In this document: one piece after another, positions 29,745 through 40,900 of the stretch
Position numbering within the stretch: the stretch's first letter is position 1
Layout of the letters: each line of letters begins with the position of its first letter
Assembly (NCBI GenBank): GCA_029948255.1
Contig: JALIZF010001540.1
Location: forward strand, 124,001-188,000
Direction: 5' to 3'
DNA from: Telmatactis stephensoni
Taxonomy: Eukaryota > Cnidaria > Anthozoa > Actiniaria > Isophelliidae
DNA length: 64,000 nt
Notes under the pieces: model-generated
Databases searched by the model: none
The model's input: the letters and a program-made list of their open reading frames with translations, nothing else
What the model was told of the DNA's origin: nothing
Program-made: the position numbers and the translations under genes

Positions 29745-32700
29745 AGTGCAGGAAGAAGCCATAGAGCTTCAAAGAATGAATGAAGAGTCTATGAGAATGC
29801 GCAAGCTTAGAACATTAGAGGAAAACACCCAGAGAACTATGTTAGAAGTAAAACTTTTAAAGGAAATGGAAAGCAATGTTGAATCAAAATCTACCCACTT
29901 AGAGACACCCTTGTCGAGCAAACAGCACAGTACTCCCAGGGGAGGTGATGGTGTAAATACTGCTTTAGAGTTGTTGAATGTCAAAGAAACCACGAAGGAT
30001 ACTGACAGTTGCACCTTTAATTCTCAAACTCAAGTTATTCCTTCATTCAATAACAAAGGAACTCCAACGTCCTGTGTTGAAAACAAAGGAACCCCATTTT
30101 CATGTATGAAGAACAATAACAAAGGAACTCCAGCTAATGAACATACAGGAATTCCAACTTCCTGTATTGAAAATAGAGGAACTTCAGCTTCATATGCTGA
30201 TAACACAGGAACTCCAACCTCCAATGTTGAAAACAAAGGAACCCCATATTCATGTACAGAAGACAAAACCAAAGGGATCCCATCTTCATGCATAGCAGAC
30301 AAAGGAACCCCAACTTCATTGGATGAAAACACATCAACCCAATCTTCAGTTACTGAAACTGCATGGACCCCAACATCGAGCAATACGACCACAGGAACTC
30401 CACAACTACACAGTGGTACGTATGCAGTAGCTTCAAACCATCCAAGGAACACTGAAACATATTTAATGTCTGCCACTCCCTTGCAGTCATTGAATCACAA
30501 TGCGGGCTATGGAGCTTTACCAAAGCTGAAGCCAACACCAGCTGCAAATAATTCCCCTTGGAGGGGCCAATGGAGTGTTCCCGAACAAGTCTTTTCAAGC
30601 ACACCAAACGCAAGTAAAGAGATACCTCATTTCCAAGAATCATGGGGGCAAATACCTGTCTTCTCAGGCCCAACACCTGACCAATGGCCCGATTGGATTG
30701 GACGATTTAAGAGTATCATACATGATCAACCATTCCTTAGCAACAGTCAACGCATGGCATACCTACAGAATCTTGTTACATCCACAGCAAAGGCAGAGAT
30801 ACAGTATCTTGGAGAGGACGGTGAAAACTATGCGATAGCCTTAAGAACACTGAAAAGCAGGTTTGCGGATGTGGGAAAGATCGTCAGAGCAGCCATCTCA
30901 CAGCTTAGAGAAACTCCACCTCCTCGTGCGAATGACTACCAAGGACTAGTGAAGCTGTATCAGACATTGAGATCTGCGGTAGTAACCTTACACAGACAGA
31001 AGTTTGTCGCAGATCTGCTTAGTGAAACTAATCTTTCAATTGTTGTTGACAAACTGCCAGCAGTAATGGCCACCAAGTGGGCCATGGAAGTTCAAAGGCA
31101 TGAGTGCCAGGGTAGACCAAATCTGTTTGACATAGATCGCTGGTTGTCAGAGCAAGTACGCAGCAGACAGCATCTGGCACAGATAGAATTCCTTAAACCA
31201 CAAATCAACGTTAAAGCTAACAACCCAAGGAAAGAAAACATTGTCAGAGTGAACACTCTCACTACAAACACAAAGCAGAGGCTCTTGTCGGACAGTAAAG
31301 ATAAATCTAACGCATGCCCATGCTGTAAACAGGCGCATACCATCTACCGATGTGATGAATTCTTGAAGAAATCTGTTAATGCTCGTCGAGACATTGTGAA
31401 AACTCAGTCACTTTGCTTTAACTGTCTGAGAACAGGACATCAAGCTAAAGAATGCAGCTCAAAGAACCGATGTAAAGTAGACAACTGCAATGGACTTCAT
31501 AACAGTTTGTTACATGATTCAAGAAAACAAGAACAGAACAATTCAGAACCTCAAAGTGGTTCTACATTAAGCAACCAAGTGCCCAAAGACTCCAGCCAGC
31601 GTACATCAGCTGACACTCGTTCAAGTTCACAAGCCCATGGCCATGTTGGTGCAGCGAATGCACGTGAATGTTCCCCTCTGAAGTCAAACCGTACAATCTA
31701 TTTTCAAATTGTCCCAGTCAGAATAGAAGGTCATAATGGGGCGGGACCAGCAGACACGTACGCTATATTAGATGATGGAAGTTCGGATACGTTGATCCGC
31801 GAAGATCTTGCAGATTTATTGAATCTACAAGGACCAGAGTGCGAACTCACTCTGGGTAACATCGAGAACCATGGAATGAAAAGAGTGTCACGAAAGGTAG
31901 ACATCCAAGTAATGCCCACTGGAAGAGGTGCTGTCCAGAAGGTGGTCCATATTGAACGTGTCTGGACAGTCCCAAGGTTGAACGTACCTCCAAGACAATT
32001 CATCAAAGAGAAGGATAGACAACGATGGTCGCATCTCCGGGATCTTGACATTCCCGCCATATCCACAGACCAAGTAGGGTTGCTAATTGGAGTCGACGTC
32101 GCAGAGGCGATGATACAGCGAGAACATCGTAAAGGACCGAAGGGTCAACCGTACGCGATCAGAACAGACTTTGGGTGGGCTGTTGCTGGCTCGGATACAA
32201 AGCCGCCAACAACCCACACAAGCCAACTCTATGTGAACTACACACAAGCAAAGGAAGATCCACTACAACAACAGCTAGAGAAGTGGTGGACCACGGAATC
32301 CTTCGGAACAAGACACAACCGTCAGGAGATGAGATCCATAGAAGACGAAAGAGCTCTGCAGCAGCTTAAGGAAAAGACAAAGTTTAGAGAGGATCTACGT
32401 CACTACGAAACTGGTATGCTATGGAAGGAAGATCTAGTAGCGCTTCCGAATAATCTCGAACTCGCTAAGAAGAGACTCATACAATTGGAACAGAACTTGG
32501 ATAAAGATCAAATCAAAGCTGAGCAATATAATAAAGCCATAGACACCTACATCACCAAAGGCTATGCGAGAAAACTTACCGAAACAGAGGCAGCAGTTCA
32601 ACCCGCTAATACGTGGTACCTACCCCATCATGCTGTTACCAACCCTAACAAACCGGGGAAGGTGCGAGTTGTATTCAATGCAGCAGCAAAGTACCAAGGG

Positions 32701-34230
32701 ACCTCGCTTAATGACAAGCAAGTCACTGGCCCAGACCTCTTGAATAATCTCACTGGGGTTATAATGAGGTTCAGACTCCATGCGTTTGCGATAACAGCGG
32801 ACATCGAAAGCATGTTCTCCCAAGTTCGTGTCATCGAGCAAGACAAACCCTCGCTTCGCTTCTTGTGGAGAGGAGAAAACAGAGACAGACTGCCTGATGT
32901 GTATCAAATGGAAGCGCTGATATTTGGTGCGAAGTGCAGCCCCACCTGTGCAAACTACTGCCTTAAGCAAACGGCGATAGATCACAAAGACAAGTACGAT
33001 GCTGAAACAGTCGATGCAGTGCTTAACGACTTCTATGTGGACGATGTTTTGAAGTCGGTTAAGACTGAAGATGAAGCAATAACCCTAGCACGACAGCTTA
33101 TAGACATTCTAGCAGAGGGTGGGTTTAGACTCACAAAGTTTCTCAGCAACAGCAGGAGAGTTCTAGCAAGTATACCTGCAGAAGAAGTCAGCACTTTAGT
33201 TACTAACTTGGATCTGGATGACCTTCCCGTAGAAAGAACTCTTGGGGTCCTTTGGAATGCAGAGAGAGACACTTTGGAAGTCAAAGCATGTTCAAAGAAA
33301 CTTTTGCCTACAAAGAGGAATATTCTGAGGCAAATATCTACAGTATTCGACCCTCTTGGTATAGTCTCACCCTTCGTCTTACGTGCAAAAATGCTAATGC
33401 AAAATCTTTGGAGACAGAGCTATGAATGGGACCAACCTATAGCTGGTTCTTTGTTGCAAGCGTGGAATACTTGGAATGATGAACTCAGTCAGCTTTCAGA
33501 ACTTTCACTACCAAGATGCTACGTTCGTGCAGAAGGGGAAGTCACAGATATTCAGCTACACATCTTTGCCGACGCATCGGAGGAGGCCTTCGGCGCAGTT
33601 GCATATCTCAGACACAACTATTCTGACAACACTACCAGTTGCGCCTTTGCATTAAGCAAAGCAAGGCTTGCTCCAGTCAAGCCCCTGACCATACCAAGAT
33701 TGGAGCTTCAGGCAGCAGTCTTGGCAACGAGATTGGCCCAAACACTAATGAAGGAACTGAATTTGTCATGTGATAAGATCACTTATTGGACAGATTCGAT
33801 GACAGTACTACAGTACATCTACAGTGAAAAAACAAGATTTCACACGTTTGTCTCTAATCGAATAGCAGAGATCAGAGATCACTCAAACCCATCCAACTGG
33901 AGACATGTTCCTGGAAAACAAAACGTCGCAGATGACTGCTCAAGAGGATTATCAGTGGAAGCCCTCATTGATAGCAAATCTAGATGGATCTATGGACCAA
34001 GCTTCCTAAGCCAACCAGAATGTTTTTGGCCCCCTAAGAGAGTCCCTGAAGCACCGCCAGTGGACGACCCAGAAGTAAAGACAGAAGTATGGAGCGCATT
34101 TGCGTTTAGCTCAGATGAAGATTTCATCGATCCAAGCAAGATATCATCATGGCAATGGCTTCTTAGAGTCACGGCTTGGGTATGTCGGTTCGTCAACAAT
34201 TTCTCCAAGTACCACGATCTGGCCCGTTAA
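29695..34230 (+). CDS. BEL-2 Gag-Pol: DUF1759, zinc knuckles, protease, RT, RNase H
   Basis: A 1511-residue open frame. It begins in a coiled coil (EAELRAAQARVQEEAIELQR), then 30050-30400 holds about ten short repeats around KGTPTSCxEN. DUF1759 capsid-like part: IPVFSGPTPDQWPDWIGRFK near 30655. Zinc knuckles: CPCCKQAHTIYRC near 31315 and CFNCLRTGHQAKEC near 31410. Protease: ILDDGSSDTLI near 31767. RT: VRVVFNAAAKYQG near 32662, ADIESMFSQV near 32800, and the catalytic YVDD at 33034-33045, intact. RNase H: FADASEEAFGA near 33570 and TIPRLELQAAV near 33690. The frame stops at 34228-34230, just before the integrase. Active-site residues are preserved, so the protein could once have been active. 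The frame break with the integrase may be a recent indel. Confidence 0.92.
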   Translation: MLKCKQKEAELRAAQARVQEEAIELQRMNEESMRMRKLRTLEENTQRTMLEVKLLKEMESNVESKSTHLETPLSSKQHSTPRGGDGVNTALELLNVKETTKDTDSCTFNSQTQVIPSFNNKGTPTSCVENKGTPFSCMKNNNKGTPANEHTGIPTSCIENRGTSASYADNTGTPTSNVENKGTPYSCTEDKTKGIPSSCIADKGTPTSLDENTSTQSSVTETAWTPTSSNTTTGTPQLHSGTYAVASNHPRNTETYLMSATPLQSLNHNAGYGALPKLKPTPAANNSPWRGQWSVPEQVFSSTPNASKEIPHFQESWGQIPVFSGPTPDQWPDWIGRFKSIIHDQPFLSNSQRMAYLQNLVTSTAKAEIQYLGEDGENYAIALRTLKSRFADVGKIVRAAISQLRETPPPRANDYQGLVKLYQTLRSAVVTLHRQKFVADLLSETNLSIVVDKLPAVMATKWAMEVQRHECQGRPNLFDIDRWLSEQVRSRQHLAQIEFLKPQINVKANNPRKENIVRVNTLTTNTKQRLLSDSKDKSNACPCCKQAHTIYRCDEFLKKSVNARRDIVKTQSLCFNCLRTGHQAKECSSKNRCKVDNCNGLHNSLLHDSRKQEQNNSEPQSGSTLSNQVPKDSSQRTSADTRSSSQAHGHVGAANARECSPLKSNRTIYFQIVPVRIEGHNGAGPADTYAILDDGSSDTLIREDLADLLNLQGPECELTLGNIENHGMKRVSRKVDIQVMPTGRGAVQKVVHIERVWTVPRLNVPPRQFIKEKDRQRWSHLRDLDIPAISTDQVGLLIGVDVAEAMIQREHRKGPKGQPYAIRTDFGWAVAGSDTKPPTTHTSQLYVNYTQAKEDPLQQQLEKWWTTESFGTRHNRQEMRSIEDERALQQLKEKTKFREDLRHYETGMLWKEDLVALPNNLELAKKRLIQLEQNLDKDQIKAEQYNKAIDTYITKGYARKLTETEAAVQPANTWYLPHHAVTNPNKPGKVRVVFNAAAKYQGTSLNDKQVTGPDLLNNLTGVIMRFRLHAFAITADIESMFSQVRVIEQDKPSLRFLWRGENRDRLPDVYQMEALIFGAKCSPTCANYCLKQTAIDHKDKYDAETVDAVLNDFYVDDVLKSVKTEDEAITLARQLIDILAEGGFRLTKFLSNSRRVLASIPAEEVSTLVTNLDLDDLPVERTLGVLWNAERDTLEVKACSKKLLPTKRNILRQISTVFDPLGIVSPFVLRAKMLMQNLWRQSYEWDQPIAGSLLQAWNTWNDELSQLSELSLPRCYVRAEGEVTDIQLHIFADASEEAFGAVAYLRHNYSDNTTSCAFALSKARLAPVKPLTIPRLELQAAVLATRLAQTLMKELNLSCDKITYWTDSMTVLQYIYSEKTRFHTFVSNRIAEIRDHSNPSNWRHVPGKQNVADDCSRGLSVEALIDSKSRWIYGPSFLSQPECFWPPKRVPEAPPVDDPEVKTEVWSAFAFSSDEDFIDPSKISSWQWLLRVTAWVCRFVNNFSKYHDLAR

Positions 34231-35180
34231 GCTTGTCAGAGATAGAGGATGCAGAACGTCTTTGGACCCTAAGAGCCCAGTCCCAAGTGTATTCAGAAGA
34301 AATAAGAAGATTAAAGAATGGTGATACAGTCCAACGAACAAGCCCAATCAGTTCTCTCAACCCAGTTCTAGATGAAAGGAATATCCTACGTGTGGGCGGA
34401 AGAATCAAACACGCCCCCATACCCTATGACGCCAAACATCAAGTTATATTGCCAAGAAACCACAGTATCGTTAAGCTAATCATAGCAAATTTGCATGAGA
34501 AACTGAAACACTCTGGAGCCGAGCAAGTTTTGTCAGAACTCCGTCAAAGATATTGGGTACCACAAGTACGACCTACAGTCAAGAAGATGCTCAAAGAGTG
34601 CCCCGTCTGCAGACGAAACAATGTTCACCCAGTTCCCCCTATGATGGCTGACTTGCCGCCGAGTAGAGTGCAACCGTTTGCTCCACCCTTCTACAATACT
34701 GGTGTGGATTACTTTGGCCCGATGTATGTGAAACAAGGTCGTTCCACTGTCAAAAGATACGGTTGTTTGTTTACGTGCCTCGTCACAAGAAGTGTCCACC
34801 TTGAGATTGCGCACGCACTGGATACAGACAGCTTTATCATGGCGCTCAGAAGAATGGTGGGTAGGCGAGGAAAGCCAAAGAATCTTTTCAGCGACAACGG
34901 GACCAACTTTGTTGGTGCCGAAAGAGAACTCAAAGAATGTTTAGAGAATCTCGACCAAGCAAAGATCACAGACTCAATGAGTCAAGAAGGTATTCACTGG
35001 ACCTTTAACCCTCCATCGTCTCCACATTTTGGAGGTGTATGGGAGAGGCTTGTCAGATCAGCCAAGAAAGCCCTGAAGATTACATTGAACGGTCAACTAG
35101 TAAATGACGAAACGTTGCATACATTGATGGTTGAAGTAGAGAGCCTTTTAAACAGTAGACCACACACATGTCAGCATTGA
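34176..35180 (+). CDS. BEL-2 integrase
   Basis: This open frame overlaps the preceding one by 55 bp in another phase. Homology starts at GPLSLSEIEDAERLW. The zinc-binding H2C2 segment is NLHEKLKHSG through CPVCRRNN (34490-34620). The catalytic core has GVDYFGPMY near 34700, SDNGTNFVGAE near 34890, and the region FGGVWERLVRSAKKALK near 35030 with the final Glu. It stops at 35178-35180 within the region NSRPHTCQH, where the family continues. It catalyses cDNA strand transfer, giving the 5-bp target duplication seen here (CTTTG). Confidence 0.9.
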   Translation: MGMSVRQQFLQVPRSGPLSLSEIEDAERLWTLRAQSQVYSEEIRRLKNGDTVQRTSPISSLNPVLDERNILRVGGRIKHAPIPYDAKHQVILPRNHSIVKLIIANLHEKLKHSGAEQVLSELRQRYWVPQVRPTVKKMLKECPVCRRNNVHPVPPMMADLPPSRVQPFAPPFYNTGVDYFGPMYVKQGRSTVKRYGCLFTCLVTRSVHLEIAHALDTDSFIMALRRMVGRRGKPKNLFSDNGTNFVGAERELKECLENLDQAKITDSMSQEGIHWTFNPPSSPHFGGVWERLVRSAKKALKITLNGQLVNDETLHTLMVEVESLLNSRPHTCQH

Positions 35181-35577
35181 TGCTCGAGATCCTGAGCCGA
35201 TCACACCTAACCACTTTCTTCTAGGAAGAAACAGTCCAAATATTCCTCCCGGAGTATTTGATGATCACGACTTGTGCGCCCAAAAAAGATGGCGACAAGC
35301 ACAAATCCTTACGGATCACTTTTGGAAGAGATGGTTACACGAGTATGTACCCAACCTCACAGAAAGAAAGAAATGGAGAACTCCCACAGCACAGATCAAG
35401 AAAGATGATGTTGTTCTTATTGTGGATGACAACGCCCCCCGCGGACAGTGGAAGCTAGGAAGAGTGATAGAGACCTTCAGTGGAAGAGATGGACAAGTCC
35501 GTACAGCAGAAGTGAAGACCCAATATGGACAGTACAAACGTCCAGTCGTCAAGCTGTGTTTGTTAGAAACAAACTGA
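35163..35577 (+). pseudogene. BEL-2 C-terminal DUF5641-like domain
   Basis: Continuing the integrase by a one-base shift at about 35163, the frame gives THVSIDARDPEPITPNHFLL, then HDLCAQKRWRQAQILTDHFW and LGRVIETFSGRDGQVRTAEV, ending in KLCLLETN and TGA at 35575-35577. This is the conserved end of BEL/Pao polyproteins. The stop lies 25 bp before the 3' LTR. Confidence 0.85.
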
Positions 35578-35602
35578 TGTGCTCATCGCACAGGGGCGGG
35601 GA

Positions 35603-35812
35603 TGTTGCCGACTGAACTTTAGTTAGATACCAAGCTGTAATTGATCAGAGATTTATAGTTTATAATTTGCGGGTTTCCTGTGTAACCCAGTCCCCCGCGA
35701 AAACGTTGTTGTTACGTAAAGGTGATTGTAAGCGGCCATGTTTAAAATGGTGTAATAAATGGAAGTGTTATGTTGTCGAAACCGTTTCCCTCCGTCCGTT
35801 TCCTGTAATTCA
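35603..35812 (+). repeat. BEL-2 3' LTR with polypurine tract
   Basis: 210 bp, followed by CTTTG. The G-rich run CAGGGGCGGGGA at 35591-35602 abuts it and serves as the expected polypurine tract, although it contains one C. Confidence 0.95.
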
Positions 35813-35817
35813 CACTT

Positions 35818-37046
35818 TGTCTTTCTATTATCATGCATGGGTATTAGATATCTCCAACATGCAAAAATATACCAGTTTATTCAACTTCTTATTTCACTAT
35901 ATATCTCAATTGTTTGCTGTAAAGACTTCTACAACGGCATATTTGACACAATAACAAATCGTGTATTTTTTCGTTCATGTTTCGGATGTTTTATATATGA
36001 ATAAAAGACGTTACGTGACCAAACGCGAAATACAAGGTCAATGGAATCTAGTTTCATGCCATTCCGATATCAAATTAAAATTCAGTACAAAAACCTCTCA
36101 AGATCTCTTGAATGCTTGAATGAGGAATATAATTGACTTGCTTCTATGTATGTTCGTTTAGCAACATGTAGGATGAGAAATTCGTAGTTTTCCAGCTCAT
36201 AGGAAATAGTCGTTATCGCGAGGGCCTCGGCTTTCAAGTACTCCATTTAGAGTTCGATATTTGGTCAAAGTATTGGAGATGAAGCTCAAAATAACAGCCC
36301 ATTCTGAAGCTCTTATAAGTATATAGGTATATCTCGAGTTAAAAGCTTCAAATTACATTGTTCTACTGCAGGAAAAGCCTGTCTCTGAAAGCTATTTTCT
36401 TTGTAGTCAGCCATCTTGCATTCCTAAAGTTCCTGGCTTGCGTTCGCTCAAAGGTGATGAATGAAAGGCATTGTTTTTATGTTCTAAACCAATCAGAAGT
36501 CTCTCAGGACGAACAGAGGGAAAAAAAAAACATTTGCAGTTTATAACTCGTTCCCGGCCTAAAGGCCTGGGCACAAGTAATAAAGTATATAAAGTATAAA
36601 TAGGCTATTTTGGTGTAACAGAAGTTTACTGTCATTTTCTTTAGTGCCGTCACCTAGTTAATCAATCAAAGTCTATTGTTGATAAATACAATGGTGGTAG
36701 TGAAGGAAAAGTTTCTCTTGTTATCCCTTTTGTTCTTGCAGTACTTGTTTAATTGAGCACTTGACAGAATAGCAATTAAAACAAGCCAATGAGAGTTGTT
36801 CTGGGAAAAATTGTGATCTTCCTATTAACTATAAAAAGAGAGGCTTGCAGAATATATTTTATTGTTATTACAAAATGATTACAACTGTTACAAGCGATTT
36901 CTAGCGGTGTCCAATAACTGCGTTACTTGCAATTTACCTGTTGGCGATCAAGACAGTTGGTTATTTGGGTGGGAAGATGATTGCTGCCTTTGGCAACATC
37001 GATCCTGCACCGATGAAAACATCAACCAAGTACTGTCATCTCCAGA
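35818..37046. other. gene-free interval
   Basis: Low-complexity and AT-rich stretches, including an A9-10 run near 36521. Short plus-strand frames at 36358 and 36862 have no family features that I recognise. Part of the second may be antisense to older repeat sequence. The foldback starts at its right edge. Confidence 0.4.
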
Positions 37047-37850
37047 CACGCTGGGCTGGCACAGTATTAAAATCTGTGGTTTTAAGCGTGGATCTTAATA
37101 GCATTTTACAGCAAAGTCCAATCAACTTCAAATTTTACATGTGAAGAGTACTTGCCAAAAGCAAAATTATATTCTTTTTAGTTTTACCAATGTTACGATT
37201 TTTGGCAGGAAAATGACGTCATCAATTTCTTGGGAAATTGAAAATGAGGGATATGCAAAATTTTAACATGCGCATTTGAAAGACTCGTTAAGATATGTTC
37301 AAAACCGAAGAGATAACAGAGAAAGTTGTATGTAATCGGAATATATGATTTTTGAAAGTTTGGAATTTCCTGCTACTTTACCTAAAAAAAGCAATTTTCA
37401 AAATATTATAATTTAGAGTACAAACGGCTTTGTCAATTATCTCTTCGGTTTTGAACATATCTCGACGAGTTCTTTCAAATGCGCTTATTAAAATATTTGC
37501 ATATCCCTCATTTTCAATTTCCCGCTAACTGATGACGTCATTCCCGCCAAAAATGATAACATTTGTGAAAGTGAAAAGAAGAAAATTTTCCTTTGGGTGA
37601 GTACATTCAGCTTATAGGACATTTAACTTATAGTTTATAGGACAATTGCAATTTTATGATTTTTTAATTTATAATTTATGTTAAGCGCTTTGAATCACTG
37701 ATATTGCGCTATATAAGTATAGTTTATCATTATTATTATTATTATTACTCTCCACATGTGAAATTTGAAGTTGACCGGACTTGACTATAAAAAGTTATTC
37801 AAAATCACGCTTAAAAGTGCCGATTTCAGTACACTGCCAGCCCAGCGTGA
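37047..37850. mobile_element. foldback MITE with a nested insertion in its right arm
   Basis: The left start ACGCTGGGCTGGCA pairs with the right end TGCCAGCCCAGCGT. Further pairing covers TTTTAAGCGTG, CAACTTCAAATTT, ATGACGTCAT and CAAAACCGAAGAGATAA to a centre near 37400. In the right arm, pairing is interrupted between about 37602 and 37747 by an unrelated segment ending CGCTATATAAGTATAGTTTA plus an ATTATTATT tail. It is non-coding. Confidence 0.85.
37602..37747 (+). mobile_element. SINE/LINE tail nested in the foldback
   Basis: It contains TTAAGCGCTTTGAATCACTG, then GCGCTATATAAG and an (ATT)n tail. It interrupts the arm between TGAGTA and CTCTCCACATGTG, which are contiguous in the opposite arm. 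It shares its end type with 25629-25790. Confidence 0.65.
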
Positions 37851-37976
37851 GAACAAGATATTAGTGGTAAAATAGCTTTTTTATATTTTTCTTTCGTACG
37901 ATAATGATGACTAATTTCAAATGCGTGTATTGTGGTGCATATTACATTAATATTTTTTGTATCCTTTCTTTTAGAC

Positions 37977-40900
37977 ATGGAAGAACTGTCTATCGAACCA
38001 AGTATTCGTGACATGTCCAACACCCCTTTGACCTTCCAAATCATCAAGGATTGTACCCAATGTGGAAGAGAGCTTTTGCTGGACTTACTAGGCTATCGAT
38101 ATGGTGTGAAACGTCAAATCAAAACCACAGTCCATTGGCAGTGTACCGTCCATCCCAAGAACAGCCCAAGTGGTGCCAAGATAATCCAGACAGCATCGGA
38201 CTCCTTCAACCCAGGACTCCAGTCCCACAACCATGCTGCTAATCCTGGTGCTGTCTTGGTAGCGAAGATCACAAAGAGGGGGGAAGACTTTGCAGCCAGT
38301 GACATATTTAAACCTGCACCTGCCGTTGTAAACAAGGTATGTAAAACAGAAAAACAAAAAGATATATTTTGAGAGCCTGCTGAAATTGAATCTTTTTAAT
38401 TTAATTATATTGTGCCATGTTTAGACCCACTCAAGTCTAAACACGGCCAGAATCATTTTAACATTTTTATTCTTTGTGTTAATTTACTAGGTGTACCTAG
38501 AGGAAATTGGTGATGCAACTGTACCCACTCTACCCCTATCTGACCTAATGGCTCATACAGCAAACCGTCATCAACAAAGGCTACGACCAAAGGATCCCGT
38601 GGACTTAGATTTCATCTTGGAGGAAGAGCGCATTCCTGCTGATTTCTTTCGAGCCGATGTCGAGGTCCGTGGGAGGCAAGCAAGCAACTCGTTAATCTTG
38701 CTAAGGCAAAAATGTAGTACATTAACAGGACTTTTAAATTAATCCACCTTCCATTCACTCAGTTGATGACGATCAATGCCTTCGTTGGAGGTCAAGCAAG
38801 TGCCGATGGTCTTTGTCATTATGTCAGGGAGGAAGAAAAAGGATTATAAGAAGGTAATAACATCATTTATATTTTTATTAGCCTTAGAAAACAGCCATCC
38901 TTTCGATCGCTCTCTTCGATCGAGTCACGCCTGTTTTCCCAGGCTATCATTTTACTAATTTTGTAATAATTAATTTTTTCTTTTGAGGTTCTACAGAAAA
39001 TCCTCGACATTTTTCCAAGCGAACCACAAGTGAATAAGGTGACACTTGACTTCGAGAAAGCTGTTTGGGCGGTCATTCGTGACTTACAGTAGCGCTCTCG
39101 AGTAACGTAACCTCCACTCGTGAGTACGAGTAGTGAGTCAATCGAGATTGCTACGAGTCTTTAATGAGCTTGAACAAAACAATAGGGACTCGTTTGACTC
39201 GATACTCGGTACTCGCGAGTCAAAAGAGTGAGATCACTTGAAAAACTCATTTTGGATAACTTTTAAGCAATTGATCTGATGTTTTATATGCAAGTGAAAG
39301 CAAGTAAAACAAAAATAGACTTTCAATCAACAACCCGAGAACTTTCAAAGAAAATGAGACTGCTGATTTTGGCTTTTTGGCATGTTTTAGTTGTTTGTGG
39401 GAGCTGTGTTATGACGGCCTGTATTCATGTAGAACTCTCTCCTGTATAAAATATAAAGTTCCTATTTAGAACTAACACCAAGCTTTCAAAAATATCTGCT
39501 TATCCAAAGAGGTTTAAAATTGTTGAAAATTCGAGATTTTGGTTGGTTATGCAAAGATTTGACAATCGCATTCCCACGTGCTTATTAATTAAACCCGTGA
39601 CCTGACTACAGTAAATGCATTATTTTGTTCTTATGAAAATTTGCTCAAAACGATTTTTTATTAATCTGTTTTATCAATTTCTTATTATCTAAAAGCAGTG
39701 ATTGAAATGATTTGTTAATTTCTTTAAATGTTGTTCTAATTCAAAGTCAAATTTGCATGATGAAAGTTCTGGCGACTCATCTGTTTATCGAACACGATAA
39801 GATACTGGAGGTTGATTAACGTGGAACAAAAGTTCCGAGTTCGGACCTACAGATGAGTCTGTGCTTAGTAAAAAAATGATCAAATATTTATCTACAAAAA
39901 TGTCAAAAGTTATCGTTCTGAATAAAATATCGGCTAGAAAAAGCTCATAACAAGAGATTTTCGCTCCGATAACATTCGGCGGGACCGAAAGTGTGTTTAT
40001 TCACACCCTATCTGTCACTTAAAAATATAGAGTTGAAAATAAACTGATACTTCCTCTGGACCTACATTTAGAAAGAACTATATTTATGACTTTGGAACTC
40101 AATTATTAAGTGGATGAGCAATAACTGTTGAAAATAAGCCAAAGAAAAGATGATTCAAAAGGAATGCCAGATCTGAAGCGGCATTGTTTATTTCAAGTTG
40201 TCAACCGCAACAGTGCATTAATTATCTTTTTATTCCGCTTTATTTTGACCACTTCATCAAGAACATCCAAAATCTGATGTTGATTGACATCGTCGAAGAG
40301 CTAGACATCGACAGGAGTTACCACCAAAACAATCACCGTTATTATAAACCGTTTTGTTGACCTTGCAATCTGGCCACCTTGCGATCTATCTTTTGAAAAC
40401 CATCCCATTACTACACAAGTTTGTTAAACTACTCCAATACTTATAACAGGGAGTTATTAACAATTCATTTTGTTCAATGCTTTTAATTTTGATCTTGAAA
40501 TCTTCGTGATTTCTACACAATCTACCTGTGCTTCAGAAATGAATTGACTCATTCGACTCGCGAGTAACTCGTTATCGAAAGTTGCGAGTTGTTAAGTAAT
40601 TCATGAATATTCAGAAATCAAGGATTCTAGAGTCACCAGTCGTACTCGCTACTCATACTCGCAAGTAGAGGTTATGTTACTCGAGAGCGGTACTGTATTA
40701 CCAACGGTGCAGATAATGGGTTGTGCTTTTCACTGGGCACAAGCTGTCTGGAGAAATGTTGGATAACTCATTAATCAATATTTACATAATTTACAAATTC
40801 TGGTATTAATGATTCTTTTTTTTTTAATAGATCCAAGCGTATGCTCTCCAAGTGCCCTACCAAACAGACAACGGAACTTACCAGTACATTGGCAGACTCT

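Larger units (their letters stand above)
28024..35812 (+). mobile_element. BEL/Pao LTR retrotransposon BEL-2, complete with TSD CTTTG
   Basis: Two 210-bp LTRs (28024-28233, 35603-35812) start TGTTGCCGAC and end CTGTAATTCA, with one visible difference (GTGCAACCC versus GTGTAACCC). CTTTG precedes the first (28019-28023) and follows the second (35813-35817). A candidate primer-binding site TGGTCCTTCGAGCC lies near 28246, 12 bp after the LTR. The frames cover the full BEL/Pao order. Only about three single-base frame changes interrupt it, so this is the best preserved element in the window. Confidence 0.96.

Noticed and set aside
30030..30476. 148-codon minus-strand frame opposite the KGTPTS repeats
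   Set aside because: Antisense shadow of the BEL-2 repeats.
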